NCBI RefSeq assembly: GCF_012489685.1
Contig: NC_080042.1
Location: 33,299,158 to 33,363,157, forward strand
Direction: 5' to 3'
DNA: 64,000 nt
DNA from: Lotus japonicus
Lineage: Eukaryota; Streptophyta; Magnoliopsida; Fabales; Fabaceae
Both the position numbers and the translations under genes were made by a program. Under the pieces are notes generated by a model. It had not been told where the DNA came from. It did no database searches and was given only the letters and a program-made list of their open reading frames with translations. Below, piece after piece: positions 23,044 to 35,035 of the stretch; positions within the stretch are counted from its first letter, which is position 1, and the number at the start of each line of letters is the position of its first letter.

Positions 23044-24607
23044 TGTTGGTACATGTTGTCTTGCATTTTGTCAAAACAACAGATTGTCGAGGCAGATGCC
23101 GTGGCATCTGAATTCGTGTAGCTAGGGCATCAGTACTTAGCTTGAGTTTTAATGTGGGCCCTCTGAAGATTCACTGAAGATATGTTTTTGAGTTACTTGA
23201 GGAGCAAGTAACTATTCCATAAGGGTTTTATGTTGTGAGTTGTTATTTGTTGAAACAATCTTTGTTAAAAGATTGGTTTCTATCTTTTCTTGTGTATAGT
23301 TGATAAAAATGCATGTGTGCTGAATTGTGTTGTTTTAAGCGATGTTAGTGATGTAGCGATATAGGCACAATGTCTCATGTTGAAGTGATGATCATGAGAT
23401 GTATACGTCCTTTTGAGTCGCATAGCATCTGCATACTTTGTGATGGCCTGTATTGGCGATTTGTGATGAAGGCTTATGCCTTGTGCCTCTAATAATTGGC
23501 AATTAGTGATGAGGGCTGAAGCCCTGTTGGTACCTCATACATATGCATAGTCATTGTTGTGTTCGAATTGTATCCGAGTTGATGATGTTATTTGTGACTG
23601 TTTTTAGTAACTGAGCTATGTGAATGTAAAAGGAAATGGTGTGGCCTTAGTCTAGCATATTAATTTTCATTCTCCTATTTATGTTACTCGATATCTCACC
23701 CCTTCTGTTTGAATGTTACCCTTGTCGGTAACGTGCAGGTAACCAGGAGGAGTAGTCTATAGCTTTTAGTTCAAGTTGGAGTCCTTGCTCTGATACGTAG
23801 CACTCGGGGGGGAAATGGACGCTTGTTTTCCTTTTTGTTATAATTTGAATTAAGTTGTTATTTGAGAAGTTGTTTATGTTTTAAGTTGTGGGCAAGATAC
23901 TATGTTTTTTTAAGTTTTAAAGACATTGGATTCGCTGCATAACTATTTGTCAAAGTGAACTAGTTCAAAGACTAATTAACTATCACAAGAGCATTTATGT
24001 TTTTTATGAGTTCATCTCAAAGTTTATGTGCTATGTATCTGTTACAGAAGCATTATGTTAATGTTTTAAGTGATTATGTAATGCCTCGTGAGTGTTAGAA
24101 TTTCTATCACTCTAATATTTGCAATACATATACCAGTTAGAATTGGGGTGTTACAATTTGTGTTTGTGCTTTGTCCTTTGTTAGTTGTGAATCGTCTTTG
24201 CTCACTGATTCTATAAAGCAAAGAAGGGTTCTGTGTGTTTGATTACATTCAAACTTTGATTGTTCGTTGTATTCACCAATCACTGTGGCAGTGATTGAGA
24301 GAAAGTGAGAGGGGGTTCTCATACTTAGGTTGAGATTCTAAGTAGAAATCCACTGGGTAGATTAGGAAGTGAACTATGAACTGATGTGTTCATGAGTGTC
24401 TGTAATTCCTGAATCTTGAGATAGTGGATTTCCTTTCTTTGGGTGCAAACCCTCCAGACGTAGGTGAAAGTTTTTCACTGAACTGGGTTAACAATTCTTG
24501 TGTTTTGTTGTTTCTAGTTTAAGTTCTGTTTTTACTGTTAAGCGTTTGTCGAACCTATTGTTCTAGCATCGTGCAGGACATTCGTACTACGGGGAACCTG
24601 AATTACA
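23044..24607 (+). repeat. 3' LTR of copia 1, with a replaced segment
   Basis: The ends match the 5' LTR (TGTTGGTACATG ... GAACCTGAATTACA). The 175 bp corresponding to 14001-14175 of the 5' LTR is missing and 861 bp of foreign DNA (23295-24155) is in its place. This explains the 1,564-bp length. Confidence 0.88.
23295..24155 (+). mobile_element. 5'-truncated gypsy-type LTR fragment inside the 3' LTR
   Basis: The segment ends TTGGGGTGTTACA, the end signature of the chromovirus-like LTRs in this window (compare 55540-55555). It holds the short CGTGCAGGTAACCAGGAGGA block in its last third. No matching TG start and no target duplication are seen, and 175 bp of the host LTR is lost at the site. 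Insertion followed by deletion, or a recombination event, is more likely than clean insertion. Confidence 0.6.
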
Positions 24608-24612
24608 TCGTG

Positions 24613-26880
24613 GAAATCTCAAGATATTACAAGAGATTAAGAGATATCTCTATAAATCACCCGAGATATGAAAAAATAGATACTACCCCCTGTTGGTCTC
24701 GTTTTTGGTACATGATATCGTAATCTCGTAAGATATTAAGAGATATCTCTAGAGATTGACAACAATGCGCATTACTAATCGGTTTTAGCTTAAATAGGAG
24801 AAGTCACACACTTTAACTTTACGAAGTTAGTGGAACAACCTTAAGGAAGAAGGCTGAAAGTATCCATGGCTGAAAGTATCCATGAGTTTGGCATGAACCA
24901 TGATGAACACTTGTGTGATATTTCTATCCATTATATTTGTCCATTTTATTAAGGTACAAAATGGATCCTTCAAGAGGTCGCTCCTTCTTGAAAGAACTCT
25001 GTCTTCTCGTATTCATGTGATCAAGTGGGCACAAAAGGTGGAAAGCCTTGGCACTCTAACGCTCAAGTCAATAAATCTAAGTAGAAATAATTATTAGGGT
25101 AAGAAAGAAATGTATACCTAGGGTATTTCCCTGTGGCACATTTATATGGTATAGAAAACCCGAGAAGAATTATTCTTGATATGATAGTGACATGGCAATA
25201 TAAATATGATATTATTCAATTATATATGATTTCACCAAGACTAAAAAGTCTTTATTCTCATGGGCTCAGTATGTTGATGACAATGGGCCTATCATTTTAT
25301 TATGTAACAATAATTATATCTCTTATCTTTACAACAATATGTATTATTCTTAACTTCAACAAGTGTCGCTTCATATATCGTCTTTAATTCCAAATATGTC
25401 CCAATATCAAAATGTCATTAAATCCCATTTCACCTTCTCTTTAATCATGTTTCACCTAAATTCATTAGAAAATATAAATCTGTTTCAAGATATATAAGAG
25501 TTCAATATAAACTACCTATATGATATTAAAATGATATGTCGTATGAGGTTAAAAAGACTATATAACACGTAGTAAACATTAACCAAATGGTTGTTCTCAT
25601 GACAACTTGTTATGAACATAATTTAATTCCACTGCACTCAGAATAAAATTTGATATCAAAGGTTTGGTAAAAAATTTAGTATGTGCTTACAAAATATTCT
25701 ACAACTAATTCTAAAGATGAAACCAATTTTTACAAAAAAAGCTTATGTGAGTAGCACCTTATTGTCAAATTTTATTCAAAGGAAAAATAAATTTGATCCA
25801 AACTTGCTATTAATTGAACGTTCATGCAAAAAGAAATTATGATTTTAGTGTTTGTGCATCAACATATTTAACAAACTTATTAAAATAAGTTCAAAATAAA
25901 TTATAAGTAGGAATAAAATTATAGAAATAAGCTTTAAAAAGTTTGTATTTAAGTCTTAAACAATTTTCATAAACTTACTTATATAATTTTATCAAAATAA
26001 AATACTAATGTCACATTTATCTTACTCAAGGAAAAAGTAATTAATGTGAAAATTAATGTCACCCCAAATGAAATCTACACTATCTAAAATACGTTAAGAT
26101 ACATGCCAGACATAGTTAGAGGTACTATTGATATATTGATATATAAGTGAACATTTTAGAAATTTTATTTATTATGGATTTTTAATTTTTAACCAAGGTA
26201 ATTTGAACAATGATGTATCCTCCTACAGATCCCCATAGTACTGTATAATGAATATAATAAATAAATAAAATTTGTATCTTTCGTAACTTAGAAATATGAA
26301 AAACATTTGATACTTTTAATTTAGTATGTGATATGACTTTACTCTAGTAGTTCACTGTGCATGAAAACCATGGTGGACAAAGTTACCCAAACTCATGCGT
26401 TATCTCAAGTCTTAGAAATCTCTCTCAGTCATAAATACCATTAAATGATTTCAAAGTTTTCAACTCAATACTTATTCTATCTTTAATTATTTTTTGTATC
26501 TATCTCTTTCATAAATATCATTAAATGATTTCAAAGTTTTCAACTTGCTTTTACTCCTATCATTAATTATTATTCAATTCATTATGTAAAGACTTTAAGG
26601 TGTGGTGGTAGGCATGGTTCGATGGAGTGATAAAGAAGATGGTATTGTAGTCATTTCATTTACTTGAATCTTTAATGCATTTAATCCAAATTTATATTGT
26701 TATGTGTTAGTGTACAGTTTCAAGTCTTCGACTTTTGTCTTTCTCTAATAAGTATCATTAAATGAAGTCAAAGCTTTTAACTCAATGTCATTAAATTGCA
26801 TGAAGTTGGGATCCCTTAATTAAGCATCACCCTTGGATTCATACATCAATGTTTTTCTTCTTGTTTGGACATAGGCTTAA
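24613..26880. other. AT-rich spacer upstream of the Kunitz gene
   Basis: No supported gene. Near 24625-24660 and 24712-24765 an AAGAGATATCTCTA-type motif recurs, a short palindrome-rich repeat that continues the target of the copia insertion. The rest is low-complexity AT-rich DNA. Confidence 0.55.
26421..26790 (+). repeat. Repeated block in the Kunitz promoter region
   Basis: A block around ATCATTAAATGATTTCAAAG followed by TTTTCAAC occurs at about 26421-26475 and again 80 bp later at 26501-26555. A degenerate third copy lies at 26740-26790. All are 100-550 bp upstream of the TATA box. ATTAAAT and TCAAAG elements could be binding sites, but no known motif is certain. Confidence 0.55.
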
Positions 26881-26884
26881 TCAT

Positions 26885-26892
26885 GTATAAAT
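26885..26892 (+). promoter_or_regulatory. TATA box of the Kunitz gene
   Basis: TATAAATA lies 83 bp before the ATG, giving an expected transcript start near 26915-26920 and a leader of about 50 bases rich in CA. Confidence 0.75.
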
Positions 26893-26967
26893 AGATACTC
26901 CTAAAGCTTTACTTTCACACCCCAAGAATCACACACATAGTCACACACCGAGACTAGGAAGTAAACA

Positions 26968-27543
26968 ATGACGAAAAGTTCCTCATTGCTTACCATCTTC
27001 TTCCTTCTCTTTGTCTTCACCATAAAACTGAAGTTTGCAACTGCTGGTGATAGTGTTAAAGACACAGACGGTAATGTTTTGAATGTTACAAGCGAGTATT
27101 CCATCTTGCAATCCACAAATAATGGTGACGGAGTTACAGTTACTAGGGTGAAAGGAAAACTAGCTGTTATTCTTTCTAGCAACGCCTTGCCAGTCACATT
27201 TACAGACTCCAACGAATCAAAGGTCATCCTTATAGATGACATTGTCTCGATAAATTTCACCAACATTACAGAGCATAGTGGTTCTTCTTCTTGGATTGTT
27301 GTCTATGATGAATCGACCAAACTATCATATATAGGGGTTGGCAGTGCTAAGGAGTACCCTGGTCAACAAATTAAAACTGGAACATTCAAAATTGAGTCGA
27401 TTGGTGCTCACTACAAGATTGTTTTTTGTAGTGATGTTAATAAATCGTCTTGCAAAAATGTGGGGGTAGATGGCACAGAGGGTAAAATTAGACGTCTAGT
27501 TATCAATGGAAGTTTGTTGCCAATTCAGTTCAAAAAAGCATAA
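26968..27543 (+). CDS. Kunitz-type (STI family) protease inhibitor-like protein
   Basis: An intron-less gene for 191 residues, as usual for this family. It has a secretory signal peptide (MTKSSSLLTIFFLLFVFTIK, cleavage likely after FATA at residue 26). It also has the Kunitz N-terminal signature, here VKDTDGNVLNVTSEYSIL. STI proteins are beta-trefoil inhibitors of serine proteases that accumulate in vacuoles, seeds or the apoplast. The C-terminal blocks YKIVFCSDV, SSCKNVG and RRLVINGSLLPIQF fit. It is unusual in having only one cysteine pair (Cys154, Cys162). The Cys pair that closes the first loop in soybean inhibitor is absent, as is a recognisable Arg/Lys reactive site. Inhibition of trypsin is therefore doubtful, and it may be a divergent, miraculin-like or storage/defence protein. 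The frame, TATA box and start are sound. Confidence 0.88.
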   Translation: MTKSSSLLTIFFLLFVFTIKLKFATAGDSVKDTDGNVLNVTSEYSILQSTNNGDGVTVTRVKGKLAVILSSNALPVTFTDSNESKVILIDDIVSINFTNITEHSGSSSWIVVYDESTKLSYIGVGSAKEYPGQQIKTGTFKIESIGAHYKIVFCSDVNKSSCKNVGVDGTEGKIRRLVINGSLLPIQFKKA

Positions 27544-28483
27544 TATATGAATGTATGAGTATTATCTTCTGTTATTAATAATTGTTTTAGATCAGATGGC
27601 GGGATAAACTCTTAGGTGCAGTCCTTTGTAATTCAAAACATTAACAAAGTCTTTAGACAACAAGAGATGCAATTATAAATCCATTATCTATGCTACTTTA
27701 AGCTTTTTCAAGAAAAATAAAGGATGAGTACATTTACCTCTCTAAAGTTAGCACTAATTACATAGACATGCACATTTATTGTTTAGAAAATTACACTTTA
27801 CTCTCTCTTTAAGTACTTATCTTGCATGTTGAAACCTTTTTTCAGAGAACTTAAGCACAACTTTGTTTTATTTATGAACAAATAGTACATTAAGTTTAAT
27901 AAAAACTATTAATAACAAATGGATATAAGAATTTTTTTCAAATATGATTGTAAATTTAATTGTGTTATATCACAAGTCAGTGTAGTTCTTCTACGGATAT
28001 ACATTCCCTTTTAGAAACTCCATCGTAACAAAGCATCAAGACCACTGATTTATGGTTATGGTTGAAGGAAATGATTTCTCTAGAAACTTTTTAATAGCTT
28101 TGGAGTCTGATAACTCCTTTTAGAATTTTTTCCCCATAGGTAGATAAAACTGGACATTAGGTTAAGAGAGAGGAGATCATGTAAGAATTCGATAAATAAC
28201 GTAAGGTGTTATTGAAGGATAATATTAGCAAGAGAAAGTACAATAAAAGTGTAGGAATCATAATTGAATTAACGACTTTCCATTTTTTAGTAAATAAAAA
28301 TATGCTAAAAGCGGTAAAAAGTGGTACTTCAATGCATATAAATAGAAGTATTATTACATACTAAATACTTCAACAACTCAATACACCATTTATTAAATGA
28401 GATTATAAGCCTCTTCATCATAACTCAATACCGAAACTAAGATTTATACATAACCATAGTCGTATTCTGAAAATCGACCCGAT
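27544..28483. other. Intergenic spacer downstream of the Kunitz gene
   Basis: AT-rich, without supported frames. AATAAT-type signals just after 27543 could direct polyadenylation of the Kunitz transcript. Confidence 0.5.
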
Positions 28484-29252
28484 TGTTTCGATGATAACAG
28501 TATATAAAACATGTTTTTCCTAGTGTACAATGGGATTTGAACTATTTCATAGGATCTACATCAAGAAAAGAAAGATTTATCATGCTATGTAAGAAGAAGA
28601 ACTTCTGCGGATAATGATTCTGAGAAAGAAAGTCACTTGTTGAAGACTCTGATATTTATCACATGTTTTCATAACTGTCACTTGTTCTTGATCAAAGTTA
28701 AGAGAATTATTTTGTAAAAGAAGAAATCAAACTATATGCAGAAAGTTTTTAAGTATTATGCTGAAGAAATTTAGTGAAGATAAAGATAATGATTTGAAGA
28801 ACTCTTAGGTTTGATCGTCAAATTCTTAAAGAAGAGTGTTTGTTTCGTTCAAAGGTTCAATTAAAGAAAACTCATTCTCAATGAAATATTATCTTGAAGG
28901 GTGTAACATGTAATAAGTAGTAAATTGATTAAGAGGAAACATCTTGGAAGTCAAGTTTCCAAGAAACCTCATATGCGGCACAAACAATGTGTGTTGAAAG
29001 TATTCTAATGCTTGAGATCATATTCCCGTAGATGCTAATTCTTTGTTTGATTCCTAATTCTTCATTAATTATTCCTATTTCATCAAAACTAACATTCGGA
29101 ATAAGTTTAAGATGAATGCTCCATCATGAAAGAATTCATACATAACGTTTTCTTAAGAACTAATATTCTTTTCACAAACCTAAAGTTTTAAAAAGTAATT
29201 TTCAAGAACACAATTCAAACCCCCATTTCTTGTGTTATTTATTTTTATCTCA
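28484..29252 (+). repeat. 5' LTR of copia 2 (boundaries inferred)
   Basis: I place the start at TGTTTCGATGATAACAG and the end at TTATTTTTATCTCA, just before the primer site. With no second LTR to compare, both ends rest on TG...CA and position only. Confidence 0.55.
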
Positions 29253-29254
29253 AT

Positions 29255-29266
29255 TGGCATCATAGC
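29255..29266 (+). promoter_or_regulatory. Primer binding site of copia 2, degenerate
   Basis: TGGCATCATAGC differs from the tRNA-Met complement TGGTATCAGAGC at two positions and stands directly after the LTR end. Confidence 0.65.
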
Positions 29267-29313
29267 TTAGTCTCTAGAACTAACATCTTAAACCGGTGTA
29301 AGAGTAAAGATCC

Positions 29314-30471
29314 ATGGCAGAAGATCTAGTTATCGCTTCGGGCTCATCCACCAACAAGCCTCCCTTCTTTGATGGAACCAAATATCCCTACTGGAAGACT
29401 CACATGCAGCTATTCATTGAGTCCTCAAACTACAAGTTGTGGGATATCGTTGAAAATGGCAACATCATTCACAAAGACGACCCTGGAGAACCTATCAAGA
29501 AAGATCAACTGACAGAAACACAACGCAAAGACTATCAACTCAACGCAAAAGCGAAGTTGTTCCTTCTGTGTGCACTGAGTAAATCTCAGCTGGACAAAGT
29601 TGATGGGCTAGCAACAGCCTAAGAAGTTTGAAAAGCTTTAGGGCTTGTCTATGAAGGTACAGCAAACGTCAGACAAGTCAAAGTAAGTTTACTTGTGGCT
29701 GAATATGAGACCTTCAAGATGAGAATGAAAGCATTGATGACATGTTTGGAAGATTCCAAACCGTTGTTAATGGCCTTAGAAATCTTGATCGTAAATATGA
29801 GAATGTTGATCAAATCACATAGATTCTAAGATGCCTTCCTAGACGATGGAGACCTAAAGTTACTGCTATTCAAGAAGCTAAGGATCTTAGCACATTGAAA
29901 CTTGAAGATCTCCTCGGATCTTTGAAGGTTCATGAAGTAGAACTTGTCCATGATGAAGGACTCAAAGCTAACCGTTCCAAAGTTGTCCGAGTAAAGGAAC
30001 AATCTGATGAAGAAGAATCCTCAGAAGAACTATCAGAGGATGAACAAGCTTTCTTCAACAGAAAGTTCAAGAGGATGTGGATCAAACAGCAAAGAGGAAA
30101 AGATCCATCAAAGAAAGACAACAAACGAGAATCAAGTCAGAAAACGAAACCTTTCACACACATAGGAGAAAGCGGCTCAAGTGCGAACAAAAGCAACATT
30201 ACTTGCTTCGAATGCAAGAATCCAGGGCACATCAAGCCGGACTGTCCAAGACTAGCCAAAAAGTTTACCAAGAAGTCATACTACAAGAAAAAGAAAGCCT
30301 TAGAAGCTGGATGGGATGACTATGAGGACGAATCAGAAGACGATGATGAAGAGGCTCACGTTGCACTCATGGCATCAGTGAACGGTTCAGACGACGTTGA
30401 GGAGGATGAGACCTACTTAACAGAACGAAGGAAACACCAACAATGGTACATGGACAGTGGATGCTCGCGAC
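29314..30471 (+). pseudogene. Copia 2 gag and protease start
   Basis: It opens MAEDLVIASGSSTNKPPFFD and shows the copia-gag block GTKYPYWKTHM. Stops and frameshifts occur between about 29620 and 29890. It then reads LSTLKLEDLLGSLKVHEVEL, an acidic stretch, one zinc knuckle (CFECKNPGHIKPDC, near 30209) and a Lys-rich block. The last residues, WYMDSGCSR, are the protease active site. The chain is cut there by a solo LTR at 30472 and resumes at 31804. It has a single knuckle, unlike copia 1 with two. Confidence 0.85.
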
Positions 30472-31798
30472 TGATAAGTGTCATTTTTACGTATATTTGA
30501 ATATCATTTTAGGCACTTATTTGACTTGTGTGCTTCAATTTATATCATTTTAATCCTCAATTTATTATTTTAGTAATTATTTAGGTTTAGGATAGGTTTT
30601 ATAATAATTTCAATTCTAATCCCAACTATTTGATGCAGAAAGTTAAAAGCCGTCTGAGCAAAATTGGAATCCTGCATTCGTTAACCGTCTGATCGAGCTA
30701 AAATTTGGATACGTGGTTCATAACACATGGAACTTCAATTTGAATGGTTGGATCGGGACAAGATGCATGATTTGGTGAGAAAATGAGGTTTCAGAAGTGT
30801 TCAGGCCGCCGGGCGGTCGGCAGGGGGCGCTGGGCGCCCAAGGCCGTTCCAGAAATCCACCTGTGAAGAAACAGGGGGCGTTGGGCGGCCATCAGAGGGC
30901 GCTGGGCGCCCAGACCACGATTTTTCACTATAAAAGCCATTTTTAAGAAGATTGGGCAACATATACTTCGACCTATCACTTAAAAACTGAGAGAAACACT
31001 TGAGAAACAAGGAGAGAGGCTTAGGAGGCTAGAGAAGAGGCTTGGGTATCGGTTTCGGCGGCGAGACGGTTTTGATTCTTCTTGTTCTTCTTCTCTACTT
31101 GTAAAGCTATCCATGAAAATGGATAGCTAATCTCTCTTTTGTTGGGATTTGATGTAGTTGTATGATACTTATGCTCTCTATGTGATTCTCTTCAATATAA
31201 AGCATGTTTCTAGTTGTTGATTTAGTAGTTTTCTCTTGATCTTCATGTTATATCTTAGATTGATCACCTATGGTATTTTGTTTAATTCGACTTGTAAGCG
31301 GAAGCTACAACGTTTGAGTCCGAACTAGAGTTAATCACCTAATAATCCTAATTGCTAGACATAGAGTTAGGTTTGTTAGTCACTAAACACCCAAACTTCA
31401 TGATAACTTTCTTTCTTAATCATGTGAGACATCAATGTTTAGGATTATAGAGTTATTGATATCCACTCATGCGAGACATCGATGACGTAGGGTTGAATTG
31501 GTGTAGATGAGTCATATGCTTGAACATGTTATGTATTTGAATCACTAGAATGCAAAAAGGTCAAACAATGAAGTCTAATCCCAACAATTCCTCATACCCG
31601 TTGTTTCTCCGTTAGTTTATTTGCTTTTCATTTAGTTTCATGTATAACCAATCAATCTCTTATGAACCCATCATTTAAGTTTGTCAACTATTGAACGACA
31701 TAGTGTTACACCTCCCTGTGGATACGACAAAACCCTTTACTATAATACAATTGAGTCTTGAGAGATTCAAAGGTAGAGTGGTAATAAATCTTTCAACA
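30472..31798. mobile_element. Solo LTR in copia 2 protease
   Basis: It begins TGATAAGTGTCATTTTTACG and ends CTTTCAACA, with GCGAC duplicated at 30467-30471 and 31799-31803. Length is 1,327 bp. It contains a GC-rich block (about 30800-30920) with GGGCGCTGGGCG-type repeats and ends in the CTGTGGATACGAC region often seen near LTR ends. No coding region is visible. Strand is not certain; the plus strand is favoured by a promoter-like TATAAAAG at 30931-30938. Confidence 0.85.
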
Positions 31799-31803
31799 GC
31801 GAC

Positions 31804-34800
31804 ACATGACGAGAAAAGTCTATGTTCCCCAAGATCCAAACTAGAAAAGATGGTGGGTCAGTTACCTTTGGAGGGAACCAAAAAGGACTCATTGTTGGAG
31901 AAGGTAATGTTGGTAAGGAACCGCTTCCTATGATTAATAATGTCTTGTTAGTTAAAGGACTAAAATACAATCTACTTAGCATAAGTCAATTATGTGATAG
32001 CGGGTTCACTGTTTCCTTTAATAAAATGTAGTGTCACTGATACCGATGACAAAATCATCTTTGAAGCTCAGAGACAAGGGAATCTATATAAGAAAATCTG
32101 GAAAATCAAAATGTAACTTGTCTAGTATCATCAGAGGACAATATTTGGCTTTGACATAGAAAGCTATGGCATGCTTCCTTGAGGACCATCACTAAAATCA
32201 TAAGTAATGACTTAGTGCGTGGTCTTCCAAAACTAACTACCAAGTCTGATGTTACATGTTCTGCTTGTGTTCAAAGCAAACAACATCTTACCTCCTGTCA
32301 TGCTAAAAATTTGTCAGCACTAGCAAACCTCTGGACCTTTTACACATGGATTTGTTTGGACCTACTTGAGTAGCTAGTATCTCTGGTAGAAGATATTGTT
32401 TTGTCGTAATCGATGACTACACAAGATTTTTGTTGGGTTCACTTCCTAAGAAACAAAAATGAAACCTTTCAAAGTATTCAGCAAGAGAGTTCAGAACGAA
32501 AAAGGCTACTTTATCACAGCCATCCTTGGTAACAGAGGAGGAGAATTTGTCAACACGGAATTCGAAAAAATTTGTGCACAAGAAGGTATCACTCATCAGT
32601 TCTTAGCTCCAAGAACCCCTCATCAAAACGGTGTTGGTGAAAGGAAGAACAGGTCACTTCAGGAAATGGCAAGGACAGTGCTCAGTGAAACATCTCTTCC
32701 AAAATACTTTTGGGCTGAAGCTATTGAAACTGCATGCTACATTCAGAACATAATATCCATGCGACCCATGCTAAAGAAGACTCCATATGAACTATGGCGA
32801 GGAAGACGTCCAACCGTATCGTACTTCCATCCCTTTGGTTGTAAATGTTTCATCCTCAACACAAAGGACAACATTGGGAAGTTTGACAACAAATCTGATC
32901 AAGGAATTCTCCTTGGGTACTCCTCTCATTCCAAAGCATATAGAGTTTTCAACTCTTGGACAAAAGTGGTTGAGGAATCTATCAATGTCAAGTTTGATGA
33001 TCATTCAACTGAATCTACTAATCGTTTACAAAGAGACTTTCTAAATGTTGATCTATCTGATCGAGAAGAAGAAGAGATATCAAAGGAGGTTCAACCATCA
33101 GAAACTTCACATGAAGAACCGACCTCTCTACCTCAAACGTCTACTCTTGAACAGTCTGATCAAGTAATGACTTCAAGTGGAATCTCCCTTCCCAAGGAGT
33201 GGAAATACAAGTCAGATCATCCACCAGAGCATATCATTGGAAGTGTATCAGAAAAAGTCCAAACCATATCAGCATTCAGAGAAGAATCCAATAGTGCATT
33301 CATTTCAAAGATTGAACCAAAGACAGTGGACGAAGCTCTACAAGATGAAGGATGGATTCTGGCCATTCAAGAAGAACTAAATCAGTTTGAAAGAAGTGAA
33401 GTCTGGACACTTGTACCAAAACCCAAAGGAAAATCAATTATTGGTACCAAATGAGTTTTTAGAAACAAGATGGATGAAAATGAAAAAGTTACTAGAAACA
33501 AGGCAAGACACTAGCTCAAGGGTACAATCAACAAGAAGGAATTGACTACACAGAAAAGTTTGCTCATGTAGCAAGAATTGAAGCTATTCGTATCCTTCTA
33601 GCTTTTCATGTCAACACTCCATCACACTATATCAGATGGATGTCAAAAGTGCATTTCTGAATGGAGTAATTGAAGAAGAAGTATATGTGAAGCAACCTCC
33701 AGGATTTGAAGAAACTTCTGCTTCAGATCATGTGTTCAAACTCAGAAAAGCTCTATACGGTTTAAAACAAGCCCCAAGAGCATGGTATGATCGTCTAAGC
33801 AGTTTTCTTAAGAACAGTTTCTCAAGAGGAAAGATCGACAACACACTTTTCAGGAAACATTTGAAAGAGGGTTACATCCTTGTACAATTGTACGTTGATG
33901 ACATCATATTTGGAGCTACAAGTGATAAACTGTGCAAAAAAATTTCTACTCTCATGTAAAGTGAATTTGAAATGAGTATGATGGGAGAACTGAAATTCTT
34001 TCTTGGTCTACAAATCAAGCAAGAGAAAGACAAGATATATATTCATCAGACCAAGTACATCAAGGATATGTTTAAGAATACAACATGCACAAATCAAATG
34101 AAATGAGCACACCCATGTATCCAAACACCGTTTTGGACAAAAATGATGAAAGTTCACCAGTTGATCCAACATCATACAGAGCAATGATAGGATCACTTCT
34201 ATATCTAACGTCCAGTAGACCAGACATAATGTTCATTGTTTGCTTATGTGCAAGATTCCAGGTAAATCCACAACAATCACACCTTAGTGCTGTTAAACGA
34301 ATATCTAGATTTTTAATAGGCACTGCTAATCTTGGTCTCTTGTACGAGAAAGGTAGTGATTTCAGGCTAAAGGGATTTTGTGACGCTGACTATGCTGGAG
34401 ATAGAGTTGAATGAAAGAGCACCAATGGAGGATGTCACTTTTTAGGAAACGGTCTAGTCTCTTGGACAAGTAAAAGACAAAGTACAATGCTGCTGAAGCT
34501 AAATACGTTGCAGCTAGCTCATGTTGTACACAACTTCTATGGATAAAGCATCAACTTGAAGATTATAATATCCATGGGAGCAGTATACCTCTACTTTGTG
34601 ACAATACAAGCACCATCAACATAGCTAAGAATCTTGTTCAGCATTCCAGAACAAAGCATATTGAAATCAAGCATCACTTCATTAGAGATCTTGTGGCAAA
34701 AGGACATATTGATATATCTCATGTACACATTGAAGATCAACTTGTTGATATTCTCACGGAGCCATTATTAGAAAGAAGATTTGCTGATTTGAGAGCAAGA

Positions 34801-34824
34801 ATTAATATGCAATCTACATATTGA
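31804..34824 (+). pseudogene. Copia 2 pol: protease, integrase, RT, RNase H
   Basis: The protease continues after the solo LTR in shifting frames (MINNVLLVKGLKYNLLSISQ, LWHASL, then a damaged zinc finger). The best piece (32459-33454) covers the integrase. The second catalytic Asp appears as Asn (GNRGGEFVN), while the final Glu is kept (HQNGVGERKNRSL). A TGA at 33452 follows IIGTK. RT then resumes with YQMDVKSAFLNG, ALYGLKQAPRAWYDR and the catalytic YVDDIIFG. A TAA at 33957 and a frameshift near 34085 follow. RNase H is recognisable (FCDADYAGD, HIEIKHHFIRD) and ends at 34822-34824. It is non-functional. Confidence 0.88.
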
Positions 34825-35035
34825 AGGTATGAAAATGTAGTTTTTCTATTTTCCATGTACCGTTCTCTAAGCCAAACATTCAACAGAAATTATACATCGT
34901 TTAGCTTTTCTATCGCCTGGTAACTTGTGTTAATCGTTCAATATTTCATCGTTCCATGAAGTAGCCATCTGAAATTCTTTATCGTTCAGTCACAGCTGGC
35001 AAAGTAATTGTCAAAGTTCAACGTCATCATATCTA

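Larger units (their letters stand above)
13750..24607 (+). mobile_element. SIRE-like Ty1/copia retrotransposon (copia 1)
   Basis: The element is flanked by TCGTG at 13745-13749 and 24608-24612 and has two recognisable LTRs, a tRNA-Met primer site and polypurine tracts. Gene order is gag, protease, integrase, RT and RNase H, followed by a third ORF after pol. Integrase before RT defines Ty1/copia. The long gag with two CCHC knuckles and the extra ORF place it in the SIRE/Maximus group. gag-pol carries many stops, an 812-bp tandem duplication and a mutated integrase Glu, so it cannot move by itself. The third ORF is intact. Confidence 0.92.
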
